Assembly (NCBI RefSeq): GCF_024752305.1
Contig: NZ_JANTHX010000008.1
Coordinates: 72,825 to 136,824 of the forward strand
DNA from: Protaetiibacter mangrovi
GTDB taxonomy: Bacteria; Actinomycetota; Actinomycetes; Actinomycetales; Microbacteriaceae
Length of the DNA stretch: 64,000 nucleotides
Reading direction: 5' to 3'
Every line of letters begins with the position of its first letter. Position 1 is the stretch's first letter. Under the pieces are notes generated by a model. That model was not told the DNA's origin. It saw only the letters and a program-made list of their open reading frames with translations, and did not search any database. Of this stretch, positions 16,294 to 25,282 are shown piece by piece. Both the position numbers and the translations under genes were made by a program.

Positions 16294-18123
16294 GTGGCAC
16301 ACCTGCTCGGCGCCGAAGGCATCTCCCTCTCGTTCCCCACGAAGGACGTCTTCGACGACGTCACCGTCGGGCTCGACGAGGGCGACCGCATCGGTGTCGT
16401 CGGCCGCAACGGCGACGGCAAGTCGACCCTGCTGCGCATCCTGGCCGGACGCCAGCAGCCCGACGCGGGGCGGGTCACCGTGCGCGGCGGCACGCGCATC
16501 GGCATGCTCGACCAGTCGGACGCGCTGCCCGACGACGAGACCGTGCACCACGCGGTGGTCGGCGACCGAGCCGAGCACGAGTGGGCGGGCGACGCGAAGG
16601 TGCGCGACGTCATCCGGGGCCTCCTCGGCGACCTGCCGTGGGATGCCCGCATCGGCGACCTCTCGGGCGGTCAGCGCCGTCGGGTGGCGCTCGCCGCACT
16701 GCTGAGCCGCGACTGGGACGTCGTGTTCCTCGACGAGCCCACCAACCACCTCGACATCGAGGGCGTCGCGTGGCTCGCCGAGCATCTGAAGGGCCGCTGG
16801 TCGAGGAATCAGGGCGGCCTCGTCGTGGTCACCCACGACCGCTGGTTCCTCGACGAGATCTCCACCGACACCTGGGAGGTGCACGACGGCGTCGTCGAGC
16901 CCTTCGAGGGCGGGTACGCCGCCTACGTGCTGCAGCGGGTGGAGCGCGACCGGATGGCGGCGGCATCCGAGGCGAAGCGCCAGAACCTCATGCGCAAGGA
17001 GCTCGCCTGGCTGCGCCGCGGTGCCCCGGCCCGCACGAGCAAGCCCAAGTTCCGCATCGATGCCGCGAACGCCCTCATCGCCGACGTGCCCCCGGTGCGC
17101 GACCGGGTCGCCCTCGAGCAGCTCGCCACCTCGCGGCTCGGCAAGGATGTCGTCGACCTCGTCGACGTCTCGGTGTCGTACCCGGATGCGGCGGGCGGCG
17201 CGCGCGAGATCCTGCACGACGTGACCTGGCGCATCGCGCCCGGCGAGCGCACCGGCATCCTCGGCGTCAACGGGGCGGGCAAGTCGACGCTGCTGGGTCT
17301 CGTCTCGGGCGCCGTGCAGCCGACGGCCGGGCGGGTGAAGACCGGCAAGACGGTGCGCATCGCGGTGCTCGACCAGCGCCTCGCGGAGCTCGACGAGATC
17401 GCGCAGGATCGGGTGGCCGACGTGATCGGCCGCCAGCGGGCCGCGTATCGCACCGGGTCGGGGGCCGAGCTCACCCCGGGGCAGCTGCTCGAGCGGCTGG
17501 GCTTCTCGAACGCGCAGCTCTCGACGCCCGTGAAGGATCTCTCGGGGGGCCAGAAGCGCCGCCTGCAGCTGCTGCTCATCCTGCTCGACGAGCCCAACGT
17601 GCTGATCCTCGACGAGCCCACCAACGACCTCGACACCGACATGCTCGCCGCCATGGAGGACCTGCTCGACTCCTGGCCGGGCACTCTGCTCGTCGTCTCG
17701 CACGACCGGTACCTGATCGAGCGCGTCACCGATCAGCAGTACGCGGTGCGGGGCGGGCGGATGCGCCACCTCCCCGGAGGTGTCGACGAGTACCTCGCCC
17801 TGCCCTCGCCGGTGGTCGAGGAGCGCCCGTCTCGCTCGCCGGTGGTCGAGGAGCGCCCGGCGGAGCCGGACGCGTCGCGAGACCACCCTCCCGCCCTCAC
17901 CGGCGCCGAGCGCCGCACGCTCGAGAAGGAGTTCGCCGCCGTCGAGCGCCGCATGGGCAGGGTGGCCGACGCGATCACCGCCCAGCACGACGCGTTCGCC
18001 GTCGCCGACCAGAGCGACTACGCCGAGCTCCAGCGCCTGCAGGCCGAGCTGGCCGCGCTCGAGTCGGAGTCGGCCGAGCTCGAGGAGCGCTGGCTGGTGC
18101 TCGGCGAGCGGCTCGAGGGCTGA
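16294..18123 (+). CDS. ABC-F family ATPase (Uup/EttA-like)
   Basis: A 609-residue soluble protein with two ABC ATPase domains and no membrane segment. Domain 1: Walker A GRNGDGKST (37-45), signature LSGGQRRR, Walker B VVFLDEPTNHLD. Then comes the ABC-F linker (about 225-265, ERDRMAAASEAKRQNLMRKE). Domain 2: Walker A GVNGAGKST, signature LSGGQKRR, Walker B LILDEPTNDLD. The C-terminus is a predicted coiled coil. ABC-F proteins act on ribosomes as translation factors or resistance proteins; this one sits with rRNA-modification genes. The linker before the coiled coil contains SPVVEERP twice, encoded by a REP-like repeat. Confidence 0.93.
   Translation: MAHLLGAEGISLSFPTKDVFDDVTVGLDEGDRIGVVGRNGDGKSTLLRILAGRQQPDAGRVTVRGGTRIGMLDQSDALPDDETVHHAVVGDRAEHEWAGDAKVRDVIRGLLGDLPWDARIGDLSGGQRRRVALAALLSRDWDVVFLDEPTNHLDIEGVAWLAEHLKGRWSRNQGGLVVVTHDRWFLDEISTDTWEVHDGVVEPFEGGYAAYVLQRVERDRMAAASEAKRQNLMRKELAWLRRGAPARTSKPKFRIDAANALIADVPPVRDRVALEQLATSRLGKDVVDLVDVSVSYPDAAGGAREILHDVTWRIAPGERTGILGVNGAGKSTLLGLVSGAVQPTAGRVKTGKTVRIAVLDQRLAELDEIAQDRVADVIGRQRAAYRTGSGAELTPGQLLERLGFSNAQLSTPVKDLSGGQKRRLQLLLILLDEPNVLILDEPTNDLDTDMLAAMEDLLDSWPGTLLVVSHDRYLIERVTDQQYAVRGGRMRHLPGGVDEYLALPSPVVEERPSRSPVVEERPAEPDASRDHPPALTGAERRTLEKEFAAVERRMGRVADAITAQHDAFAVADQSDYAELQRLQAELAALESESAELEERWLVLGERLEG
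17807..17887. repeat. Duplicated REP-like element inside the ABC-F gene
   Basis: TCGCCGGTGGTCGAGGAGCG is repeated at 17807 and 17837, an exact 30-bp period that keeps frame. The second copy runs on to CGCGTCGCGAGACCACC, giving a full palindromic element like the one ending tatD. The encoded linker is dispensable-looking sequence between the second ATPase domain and the coiled coil. Confidence 0.65.
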
Positions 18124-18126
18124 GCC

Positions 18127-18882
18127 CTAGCCGACGACGAGCGCGAGCGAGCTCGCCCCGCAGGAGCGCACCGCCTGGCCGCCGGGCAGGCGCAGGTCGA
18201 TCGCATCCGGATGCGCCTCCCGCAGCGGGGCGAGCGCCTCGGCCAGCCCGTCGAGCCGGAGGATCGCCCCGGGCTCCCGCCGTGCGTCGGTCGCCGCGAC
18301 GATGCGGCCCGAGGCGTTGACGAGCGCGGCGGGTGCGCCGAGGCCCCGCAGCCCGGGCAGCACGCGCGACTCGATGCGGTCGACGAGCGCGTCGCATCCG
18401 ACCACCCCGAGGAACCGGTCCTCGACGACGATCGGCACGGTCAGGGTGACGGCGTAGTCGTCGGTGCACAGGTAGTCGACGTAGGGCCCGGTGAGGTGCC
18501 GCGCGCCGGTGCGGAACGGGATGCGCCACCATTCGAGGGTCGTGTAGTCGCGGAAGCTGTCGCTCGTCTCGTCGTCGACGGTGGCGAGGCGCCGCACCTC
18601 GGCGCCGGGTGACCCGAGCCACCACGCGAGGTGCCAGCGCGCGTCGCTCAGCAAGCCGGGGGCGGCGACGAAGCCGGCCCCGGTGATGAGCGGGTCGTCG
18701 GTCACGGCGGGGACGGCGAACTCCTCGACGACCGGGTCGAGGGTGCGGGCCGTGGGTTCGGCGGCCTCCAGGTGGGCTTCGAGTCGCCGGCGCCATCCGT
18801 CCACCGTGGTGAAGAGGTCCTCGACGATGCCTGCCACCTCCTCGGCGGCGCGCGCGGGTGCGGGTGCGGTGGTCGCGGTCAT
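18127..18882 (-). CDS. Soluble Cache-domain protein
   Basis: A 251-residue protein without signal peptide or membrane helix. The middle (about 70-205) looks like a Cache-type sensor domain: FVAAPGLLSD, EWWRIPFRTGARHLTGPYVDYL, AVTLTVPIVVEDRFLGVVGCDALVDRIE and AALVNASGRIVAATD. Cache domains normally sit outside the cell membrane, so a free-standing cytosolic version is unusual. The ATG overlaps the stop of the upstream GntR gene (ATGA), so both are one unit divergent from the polyamine-type importer. A ligand-sensing partner for the GntR protein is plausible but inferred. Confidence 0.8.
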   Translation of the reverse strand: MTATTAPAPARAAEEVAGIVEDLFTTVDGWRRRLEAHLEAAEPTARTLDPVVEEFAVPAVTDDPLITGAGFVAAPGLLSDARWHLAWWLGSPGAEVRRLATVDDETSDSFRDYTTLEWWRIPFRTGARHLTGPYVDYLCTDDYAVTLTVPIVVEDRFLGVVGCDALVDRIESRVLPGLRGLGAPAALVNASGRIVAATDARREPGAILRLDGLAEALAPLREAHPDAIDLRLPGGQAVRSCGASSLALVVG

Positions 18883-19640
18883 GCGGGGTCTCCCGTCTCG
18901 AGGCGCAGCTTCTCGTCGATGAGCCATCCGGTCGCGTCGTCGATGAGCGAGAGGACGGCGGACCGGGCGGCGGCCGGGGCGACCTCCCGGATCGCGGCGA
19001 TCACCTCGGTGCGCGCGACGGCGGTGCGCTCACGGTACTCCGCCTCGCGCAGGCACAGCCACACGAGGGGCCCCGCCTCCGCCTGCAGCCGCACCTCTTC
19101 CCGCACGAGGCGCGGGGACTGGCTGATCGCGGCGACCTCGAGCTGGAAGCGCAGCAGCGCGCGCCGGGCGCCGCCCTCGGTGCGGAGGTCGGCGTCGTGG
19201 TGGATGGCGACGAGGCTCTCCAGGTCGTCGTCGCTCGCGCGATCGGCCGCGAGCTCCGCGGCGGTTCCGGCGATCGCCGACAGGTGCACGGCGAGGTCGC
19301 GCAGCTCGATGCGGGAGTGCCCCTGCAGCCGCGCCTGGAGGGTGCGTGCAGCCGCCTCGCGGTCGTAGGTCACGAAGCTGCCCCCGTCGCGCCCGCGTCG
19401 GGTCCGCACGAGGCCGTGGTCGCGCAGCGACTCGAGCGCTTCGCGCGCCGTGACCAGGGCGACCCCGAGCGAGCGGGAGAGCTCGGCCTCGCTCGGGAGG
19501 CGCTCGCCGTCGCGCAGCAGGCCGCCGACGATGGCGTCGCCGATGCGCCGCTCGACGAGCTCGGCCCGCCCGGCGCCGTCGTCCAGGGGCGCGAAGACCA
19601 CCGAGCGGGTGGCGTCCCGGTGTCCGGTGGAGCGGGGCAT
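18879..19640 (-). CDS. GntR/FadR-family transcriptional regulator
   Basis: A 253-residue regulator. The N-terminal winged helix (about 27-95) has ELVERRIGDAIVGGLLRDGERLPSEAELSRSLGVALVTAREALESL and the wing HGLVRTRRGRDGGSFV. The C-terminal all-helical part (about 105-245) resembles the FCD ligand-binding domain. It is divergent from potA-potD-potB-potC and probably controls that operon through the inverted repeat near 19720-19735. The start is the ATG giving MPRSTGHRD. No clear Shine-Dalgarno sequence precedes it. Confidence 0.9.
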   Translation of the reverse strand: MPRSTGHRDATRSVVFAPLDDGAGRAELVERRIGDAIVGGLLRDGERLPSEAELSRSLGVALVTAREALESLRDHGLVRTRRGRDGGSFVTYDREAAARTLQARLQGHSRIELRDLAVHLSAIAGTAAELAADRASDDDLESLVAIHHDADLRTEGGARRALLRFQLEVAAISQSPRLVREEVRLQAEAGPLVWLCLREAEYRERTAVARTEVIAAIREVAPAAARSAVLSLIDDATGWLIDEKLRLETGDPA

Positions 19641-19719
19641 GGCGGCGTCGTCCTGTCGCGGGGAGTCGGCGCGGGGGCCGAGTCGTGACACGACCGTAAC
19701 ACGCCCGACGTGCGCTAGA

Positions 19720-19735
19720 CATATGGTTCTATATG
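19720..19735. promoter_or_regulatory. Candidate GntR operator, CATAT-N6-ATATG
   Basis: CATATGGTTCTATATG is an inverted repeat in the AT-rich centre (19713-19740) of the 126-base gap between the GntR gene and potA. It is the only clear dyad in that gap. Confidence 0.45.
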
Positions 19736-19766
19736 AATAGTCGACGAGGATGTCACGAGGAGGACG

Positions 19767-20798
19767 ATGACCGCGCAGCCGGCCATTCGACTGTCCGGGC
19801 TCACCAAGGAGTTCGCGTCGGTCACGGCGGTCGACCACGTCGATCTGGAGATCGCGGAGGGCGAGTTCTTCTCTATGCTCGGGCCGTCGGGATCGGGCAA
19901 GACCACCGTCCTGCGCCTGATCGCCGGATTCGAGCAGCCGACGGGCGGCACCATCGAGCTGTTCGGAGCGGACGTCACCCGCACGCCGCCGTTCGATCGG
20001 CCCGTCAACACGGTGTTCCAGGACTACGCGCTCTTCCCGCACATGTCGGTGCTCGACAACGTCGCCTACGGGCTGCGGGTGCGGGGCGTCGGCCGGGCCG
20101 AACGGCGCGAGCGGGCGATGCGGGCCCTGGCCGCGGTGCGGCTCGACGGCTTCGCCGACCGCAAGCCCGCCCAGCTCTCGGGGGGCCAGCGCCAGCGCGT
20201 CGCCCTCGCCCGCGCGACCGTGGTCGAGCCGAAGGCGCTGCTGCTCGACGAGCCGCTCGGCGCACTCGACCTGAAGCTCCGCGAGCAGATGCAGGTCGAG
20301 CTGAAGCAGCTCCAGCGCGAGCTCGGCATCACCTTCATCTTCGTGACGCACGACCAGGAGGAGGCGCTCACCCTCTCCGACCGGGTCGCCGTCTTCCACG
20401 ACGGCCGCATCGAGCAGCTGGGCACCCCGCGCGAGCTGTACGAGAACCCCGCCTCGCATTTCGTCGCCGACTTCGTCGGCACCACCAACCTGTTCGGTCC
20501 CGACCACGCGCGCACCGTGCTCGGGCGCGAGGGCGAGTTCTCGATCCGCCCCGAGAAGCTCACGCTGGCCGCCGCACCGAGCGCCGCCGGCGGTGAGCGC
20601 AGCGCGGCCGGCACGGTGGTCGACTCGATCTACCTCGGCAGCGGGCTGCGGCACATCGTCGACCTCGACGACGGCCCGCGCATCAGCGTGCTCGAGCGCA
20701 ACGACCGCTCCCGCACCGTCGACCCGGGCCGGGGCGACCGGGTGCACGTCACCTGGCACGACGAGGACGTCGTCGCTCTCATCCCTCCGGGCGCCTGA
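19767..20798 (+). CDS. potA: Polyamine-type ABC transporter ATP-binding protein
   Basis: A 343-residue ATPase of the PotA/CUT1-like class. Walker [10 protein letters not shown] (39-47), Q-loop [11 protein letters not shown], signature [14 protein letters not shown], Walker [12 protein letters not shown], switch [10 protein letters not shown], and a C-terminal TOBE domain (about 255-340). [35 protein letters not shown] is the canonical spermidine/putrescine importer pattern, read here in pieces. It opens a four-gene operon with binding protein and two permeases. A GAGGAGG ribosome site precedes the ATG. Confidence 0.93.
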   Translation: MTAQPAIRLSGLTKEFASVTAVDHVDLEIAEGEFFSMLGPSGSGKTTVLRLIAGFEQPTGGTIELFGADVTRTPPFDRPVNTVFQDYALFPHMSVLDNVAYGLRVRGVGRAERRERAMRALAAVRLDGFADRKPAQLSGGQRQRVALARATVVEPKALLLDEPLGALDLKLREQMQVELKQLQRELGITFIFVTHDQEEALTLSDRVAVFHDGRIEQLGTPRELYENPASHFVADFVGTTNLFGPDHARTVLGREGEFSIRPEKLTLAAAPSAAGGERSAAGTVVDSIYLGSGLRHIVDLDDGPRISVLERNDRSRTVDPGRGDRVHVTWHDEDVVALIPPGA

Positions 20799-20856
20799 CG
20801 CCACCCGACGAACCACCGCACCACCACCGTCCCACCACACCGAGAGGAAACACAGC

Positions 20857-22038
20857 ATGAGGACCATCTCCCGCGGCCGGCGCGCAGCCGCCGCATCCAT
20901 CACCGCGGTCGGGGCGATCGCCCTGCTCGCCGCCTGCGGCACCGCCGGTGGCGGTGGAGGCGGTACCGCCTCCGAGCAGGAGGAGCTCGGCGACTTCGAG
21001 GGCAGCGTCTCGATCCTCGCCTGGCCCGGCTACGTCGAGGACGGCAGCAACGATCCCGAGGTCGACTGGGTCTCGGGCTTCACCGAGAAGACCGGATGCG
21101 CGGTCGTCTCCAAGTCGTACGGCACCTCCGACGAGGCGGTCAGCCTCATGAAGACGGGCGACTACGACGTGGTGGCGGCCTCCGGCGACGCGACGCTGCG
21201 CCTCATCGCGGCGGGTGACGTGGCTCCCGTGAACACCGACCTCATCCCGAGCTACGCCGGGGTCTACGACTTCCTCAAGGAGAAGGAGTGGAACTCGGTC
21301 GACGGCGTCTCCTACGGCGTGCCGCACGGGTACGGCGCGAACCTGCTCATGTACAACACCGACGTCGTCTCCCCGGCGCCGACCTCGTGGGACGTCGTGT
21401 TCGACGGCGCCTCCGCCTACTCCGGCAAGGTGACCTCGTACGACTCCCCGATCTACATCGCCGATGCGGCGGTGTACCTCATGGCGCACGAGCCCGACCT
21501 CGGCATCACGAACCCGTACGCGCTCGACGAGACGCAGTTCGCGGCCGCCGTCGACCTGCTGAAGGCCCAGCGCTCGCACGTCGGCGAGTACTGGTCCGAC
21601 TACCTCAAGGAGATCCAGGCCTTCGAGTCGGGCGACTCGGTCGTCGGCACCACCTGGCAGGTCATCCAGAACGTGCTCGCGGGCGAGGTGTCGAACACCG
21701 CGGTCGTGCTGCCCGACGAGGGGGCGACCGGCTGGTCGGACACCTGGATGATCGCGTCGAAGGCGAAGAGCCCGAACTGCGCGTACGCGTGGCTCGACTG
21801 GATCGCCAGCCCCGAGGTCAACGCACAGGCGACCGCCTACTTCGGTGAGGCGCCGTCGAGCGATGCGGCGTGCGACTTCCGCGACGACTGCGAGGCGTAC
21901 CACGCCGGCGACGCCGACTACGCGTCGAAGATCTGGTACTGGACCACGCCGATCGCCGAGTGCGTCGACGGACGCACCGACGTGGAGTGCGTCGACTACT
22001 CGAAGTGGACCGAGGCCTGGTCCGAGATCAAGGGCTGA
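20857..22038 (+). CDS. potD: Extracellular polyamine-type substrate-binding lipoprotein
   Basis: A 393-residue exported lipoprotein. The signal peptide MRTISRGRRA... ends at lipobox LLAAC (Cys27), followed by a glycine-rich linker. The mature part is a type II periplasmic-binding fold of the PotD/PotF group: ILAWPGYVED, DVVAASGDATLRLIAAGDV, YGVPHGYGANLLMYNTDVV, FESGDSVVGTTWQV and WLDWIASPEVNAQATAYFGEAPS. It carries several extra cysteines near the C-terminus (about residues 345-385). Spermidine, putrescine or a related amine is likely, but the ligand cannot be read from sequence alone. Confidence 0.9.
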   Translation: MRTISRGRRAAAASITAVGAIALLAACGTAGGGGGGTASEQEELGDFEGSVSILAWPGYVEDGSNDPEVDWVSGFTEKTGCAVVSKSYGTSDEAVSLMKTGDYDVVAASGDATLRLIAAGDVAPVNTDLIPSYAGVYDFLKEKEWNSVDGVSYGVPHGYGANLLMYNTDVVSPAPTSWDVVFDGASAYSGKVTSYDSPIYIADAAVYLMAHEPDLGITNPYALDETQFAAAVDLLKAQRSHVGEYWSDYLKEIQAFESGDSVVGTTWQVIQNVLAGEVSNTAVVLPDEGATGWSDTWMIASKAKSPNCAYAWLDWIASPEVNAQATAYFGEAPSSDAACDFRDDCEAYHAGDADYASKIWYWTTPIAECVDGRTDVECVDYSKWTEAWSEIKG

Positions 22039-22096
22039 TCCACCCGCCGGGGCGGTGCGCGAGCGCCGCCCCGGCACCCCCCTCCGAGGAGCATCC

Positions 22097-23011
22097 GTGA
22101 CATCCGCGCACACCACCCGGCGCGCCCCCGCCCTGCCGCGGGCGAGCGCGGCCCGCCGGGGTTCCGCGTTCCTGACCGCGCATCCGCGGGTCCGGCTCGG
22201 GCTCCTGCTCGCCGCGCCGCTGTTCTGGCTCGTCGTCGTCTACATCGTCGCGCTCGTGCTGCTGCTCGTCACGGCGTTCTGGACCGTCGACTCGTTCACG
22301 GGCGAGATCCGCATCGACTGGACCCTCGACAACATCGTCACGGTGCTGACGGGCGCGCTGTACCAGACGGTCACCCTCCGCACGGTCGGCGTCGCGGCGG
22401 CGGTCACCGTGATCGACGTGCTGCTGGCCCTGCCGATCGCGTTCTTCATGGCGAAGGTCGCGGGGCCGCGCCTGCAGCGCATCCTCGTCATCGCGGTGCT
22501 GATGCCGCTGTGGGCGAGCTACCTCGTCAAGGCCTACGCCTGGCGGTCGGTGCTGTCGCAGGACGGCATCCTCGAATGGCTGCTGGCGCCGCTCGGCCTG
22601 CACACCCCCGGCTACGGGCTCACCGCGACGATCATCACCCTCTCCTACCTCTGGCTGCCCTACGTGATCCTGCCGATCTACGCGGGCCTCGAGCGGGTGC
22701 CCGACTCGCTGCTCGAGGCGTCGTCGGACCTCGGCGGGCGCACCTGGCGCACCATGCGCAGCGTCGTGCTGCCGCTCGCGTTCCCGGCGATCGTCGCCGG
22801 CACGATCTTCAGCTTCTCGCTCTCGCTCGGCGACTACATCACCGTCAACATCGTCGGCGGCGCGAGCCAGATGCTCGGCAACCTCGTCTACACGAACGTG
22901 GGCGCCGCCAACAACCTGCCGCTCGCGGCGGCGATCGCGCTCATCCCGATCGTGATCATCTTCGGCTACCTCGCGCTCGTGCGTCGCACGGGCGCCCTCG
23001 ACAACCTCTAG
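22097..23011 (+). CDS. potB: Polyamine-type ABC transporter permease, subunit 1
   Basis: A 304-residue inner-membrane permease with six predicted helices. The EAA loop that docks on the ATPase is visible as LLEASSDLGGRTWRTMRSVVLPLAFP. The GTG start has a GAGGA ribosome site and yields VTSAHTTRRAPALPR before the first helix; ATG alternatives lie inside conserved sequence. It stands between the binding-protein and second permease genes. Confidence 0.92.
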   Translation: MTSAHTTRRAPALPRASAARRGSAFLTAHPRVRLGLLLAAPLFWLVVVYIVALVLLLVTAFWTVDSFTGEIRIDWTLDNIVTVLTGALYQTVTLRTVGVAAAVTVIDVLLALPIAFFMAKVAGPRLQRILVIAVLMPLWASYLVKAYAWRSVLSQDGILEWLLAPLGLHTPGYGLTATIITLSYLWLPYVILPIYAGLERVPDSLLEASSDLGGRTWRTMRSVVLPLAFPAIVAGTIFSFSLSLGDYITVNIVGGASQMLGNLVYTNVGAANNLPLAAAIALIPIVIIFGYLALVRRTGALDNL

Positions 23012-23019
23012 GACGACGG

Positions 23020-23820
23020 ATGCGACTCGGACGCGCGGCGCGGATCACGCTGGGGGCGGTGACCGCCCTCATCCTGGTGGTGATCTACCTGCCCCTGCTC
23101 GTGGTGCTCGCGAACTCGTTCTCGACCTCGACCTCGCTCAGCTGGCCGCCGCCCGGCTTCACGCTCGAGTGGTGGGGGCGCGCCTTCCAGAGCGCGGGCG
23201 CCCTCGACGCGGTCGGCACGAGCGTCGCGGTGGCGGTCGTCGCGACCGCGGTGGCGCTCGTGCTCGGCACCCTCATCTCGCTCGCGCTGCAGCGTTTCGC
23301 CTTCTTCGGGCGGGATGCCATCTCGCTGCTCGTCGTGCTGCCGATCGCGCTGCCCGGCATCATCACCGGCATCGCGCTCAACAACTTCTTCCGCACCATC
23401 CTGGGGGTGCCGCTGTCGATCTGGACGGTCGTGATCGCCCACGCGACGTTCTGCATCGTGACGGTCTTCAACAACGTCATCGCGCGCCTGCGGCGGCTCG
23501 GCGTGAACCTCGAGGAGGCGTCGGCCGACCTCGGCGCCGGGGTGTGGACGACGTTCCGCCTGGTGACCTTCCCGCAGCTGCGCTCCGCCCTGCTGGCCGG
23601 GGGCCTGCTCGCCTTCGCTCTCAGCTTCGACGAGATCATCGTCACCACCTTCACCGCCGGGTCGGGGGTGACGACGCTGCCGATCTTCATCCTGAACAAC
23701 ATGTTCCGGCCGAACCAGGCGCCGATCGTCGCCGTCATCGCGGTGGTGCTCGTCGTGGTGTCGATCGTTCCGATCTACCTCGCGCAGCGCCTCTCGGGTT
23801 CGGAGCAGACCCGCCGCTGA
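23020..23820 (+). CDS. potC: Polyamine-type ABC transporter permease, subunit 2
   Basis: A 266-residue permease with six predicted helices and the EAA loop NLEEASADLGAGVWTTFRLVTFPQL. The final segment (FALSFDEIIVTTFTAGSGVTTLP) is typical of PotC. It is the last gene of the importer operon, eight bases after potB, and is convergent with the exopolysaccharide priming transferase 23 bases downstream. Confidence 0.93.
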   Translation: MRLGRAARITLGAVTALILVVIYLPLLVVLANSFSTSTSLSWPPPGFTLEWWGRAFQSAGALDAVGTSVAVAVVATAVALVLGTLISLALQRFAFFGRDAISLLVVLPIALPGIITGIALNNFFRTILGVPLSIWTVVIAHATFCIVTVFNNVIARLRRLGVNLEEASADLGAGVWTTFRLVTFPQLRSALLAGGLLAFALSFDEIIVTTFTAGSGVTTLPIFILNNMFRPNQAPIVAVIAVVLVVVSIVPIYLAQRLSGSEQTRR

Positions 23821-23843
23821 GCGCCGACGCCGACCGCCGCCGG

Positions 23844-25280
23844 TCAGTAGGCGCCGCGTCGCGCCAGCACCGCGCGTCCGGTGCGCCACAGCAGCACGAT
23901 GTCGCCGACGAGAGACCAGTTCTCGACGTAGTAGAGGTCGAGTCGCACCGCGTCCTCCCAGCCGAGCGCGCTGCGTCCGCTCACCTGCCAGAGGCCGGTG
24001 ATGCCGGGCTTCACGGTGAGCCGCCGGGAGGCGAGATGGTCGTACAGCGCGATCTCGGCGGGAACCTGCGGCCGCGGTCCGACGAGCGACATCGCCCCGC
24101 GCAGCACGTCGAACAGCTGCGGCAGCTCGTCGATGCTCGTGCGACGCAGGAAGGCGCCGATGCGGGTGAGGCGCGGATCGTCCCGCACCTTGAAGAGGGG
24201 GGTCTCGGCCGTGCCCTGCGCCTCCAGGAGCTCCGCGAGCTCGGCGTCCGCCCCCAGCCGCATCGAGCGGAACTTGTGCATCCGGAACGGCTCGCCGTCC
24301 TTGCCGATCCGCGTCTGGGTGAAGAGCACCGGTCCGGGGCTCGTGACCCGCACGGCGACCACGGTCGCCAGCAGCACGGGCGAGAGCACCACCACGGCGA
24401 GCAGCGCGCCGAGCACGTCGAAGGCGCGCTTCGTGAAACGGCTCGCTCCCCGGTAGCGCGGCGTCTCCACGTGCACGAGCGGCAGCCCGGCCACCGGTCG
24501 CGCATGGATGCGGGGTCCGGCCACGTCGACGAGGTTCGGCACCACCACGAGGTGCTGGTCGCCCGGCACGAGCGACCACGAGAGCTCGCGCAGCTGCGGG
24601 GCGGAGAGGCCGTGACCCGACACGACGACGACGGTGTCGGCGCCCGTCTCGGCCATCACCGACGCGAGCTCCTCGATCGGGGCGACGCGGATGCCGTCGC
24701 CCAGCCCGTCGAGCCGACGGGGATCGGAGGTGCAGGCCGCGACCGGGCGGTAGCCGGCATCCGTCTGCTGCCGCAGGGTGACGACGATGTTCCGCACCTC
24801 CTCGCTGCCTCCGAGCACGACGCAGCGTGCGCTGTACCCGCCCGTGCGGCGCACGGAGTGCAGCCACCGCCTCCACGCCCAGCGCTCGACGAGCAGGGCG
24901 AGCAGCCCGACCGGGAGCGCCACGAGCAGATAGCCGCGGCTCACCTGCACCTGCAGGGCGAACCCCGCGATGGCGACGACGCCGAACAGTTGCAGGGTCG
25001 CCGAGGTCACGCGACGGTACTCGTCCGATCCGGCGCCCACGATGCGGGGCTCCCGGGTGGCCGCGACGGTCAGCGCGATCGCCCACGCGCCGATCAGGGC
25101 GAGGGAGAAGAGGGTGTAGTTCACCGCGAACGCCGTGAGCTCCTCCGGCACGTCGAGCTGGCGGGAGTCGACACCGAACCACAGCAGCTGCGCGCCCGCG
25201 ACGGCTCCGGCCACCACGAGGAGGTCGCTCCAGGCGAGCCGCCGCGTGTACGACAGCCGCCAGCGGCGGGCGTCGTCCAT
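23844..25280 (-). CDS. Polyprenyl-phosphate sugar-1-phosphate transferase (exopolysaccharide priming)
   Basis: A 478-residue membrane enzyme that starts polysaccharide synthesis by moving a sugar-1-phosphate onto undecaprenyl phosphate. The N-terminus has four to five helices plus a Rossmann-like CoA_binding_3 region (CVVLGGSEEVRNIVV). One further helix (LGALLAVVVLSPVLLATVVAV) leads into the catalytic Bac_transf domain: SPGPVLFTQTRIGKDG, FRMHKFRSMR, TSIDELPQLFDVLRG, MSLVGPRPQ and KPGITGLWQVSGR. It is the last gene of the exopolysaccharide run, beginning two bases after the ugd stop. Confidence 0.92.
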   Translation of the reverse strand: MDDARRWRLSYTRRLAWSDLLVVAGAVAGAQLLWFGVDSRQLDVPEELTAFAVNYTLFSLALIGAWAIALTVAATREPRIVGAGSDEYRRVTSATLQLFGVVAIAGFALQVQVSRGYLLVALPVGLLALLVERWAWRRWLHSVRRTGGYSARCVVLGGSEEVRNIVVTLRQQTDAGYRPVAACTSDPRRLDGLGDGIRVAPIEELASVMAETGADTVVVVSGHGLSAPQLRELSWSLVPGDQHLVVVPNLVDVAGPRIHARPVAGLPLVHVETPRYRGASRFTKRAFDVLGALLAVVVLSPVLLATVVAVRVTSPGPVLFTQTRIGKDGEPFRMHKFRSMRLGADAELAELLEAQGTAETPLFKVRDDPRLTRIGAFLRRTSIDELPQLFDVLRGAMSLVGPRPQVPAEIALYDHLASRRLTVKPGITGLWQVSGRSALGWEDAVRLDLYYVENWSLVGDIVLLWRTGRAVLARRGAY

Positions 25281-25282
25281 GG

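Noticed and set aside
20779-22116. Minus-strand frame of 445 codons opposite potD
   Set aside because: Antisense shadow of a clear lipoprotein gene; no start signal or family.
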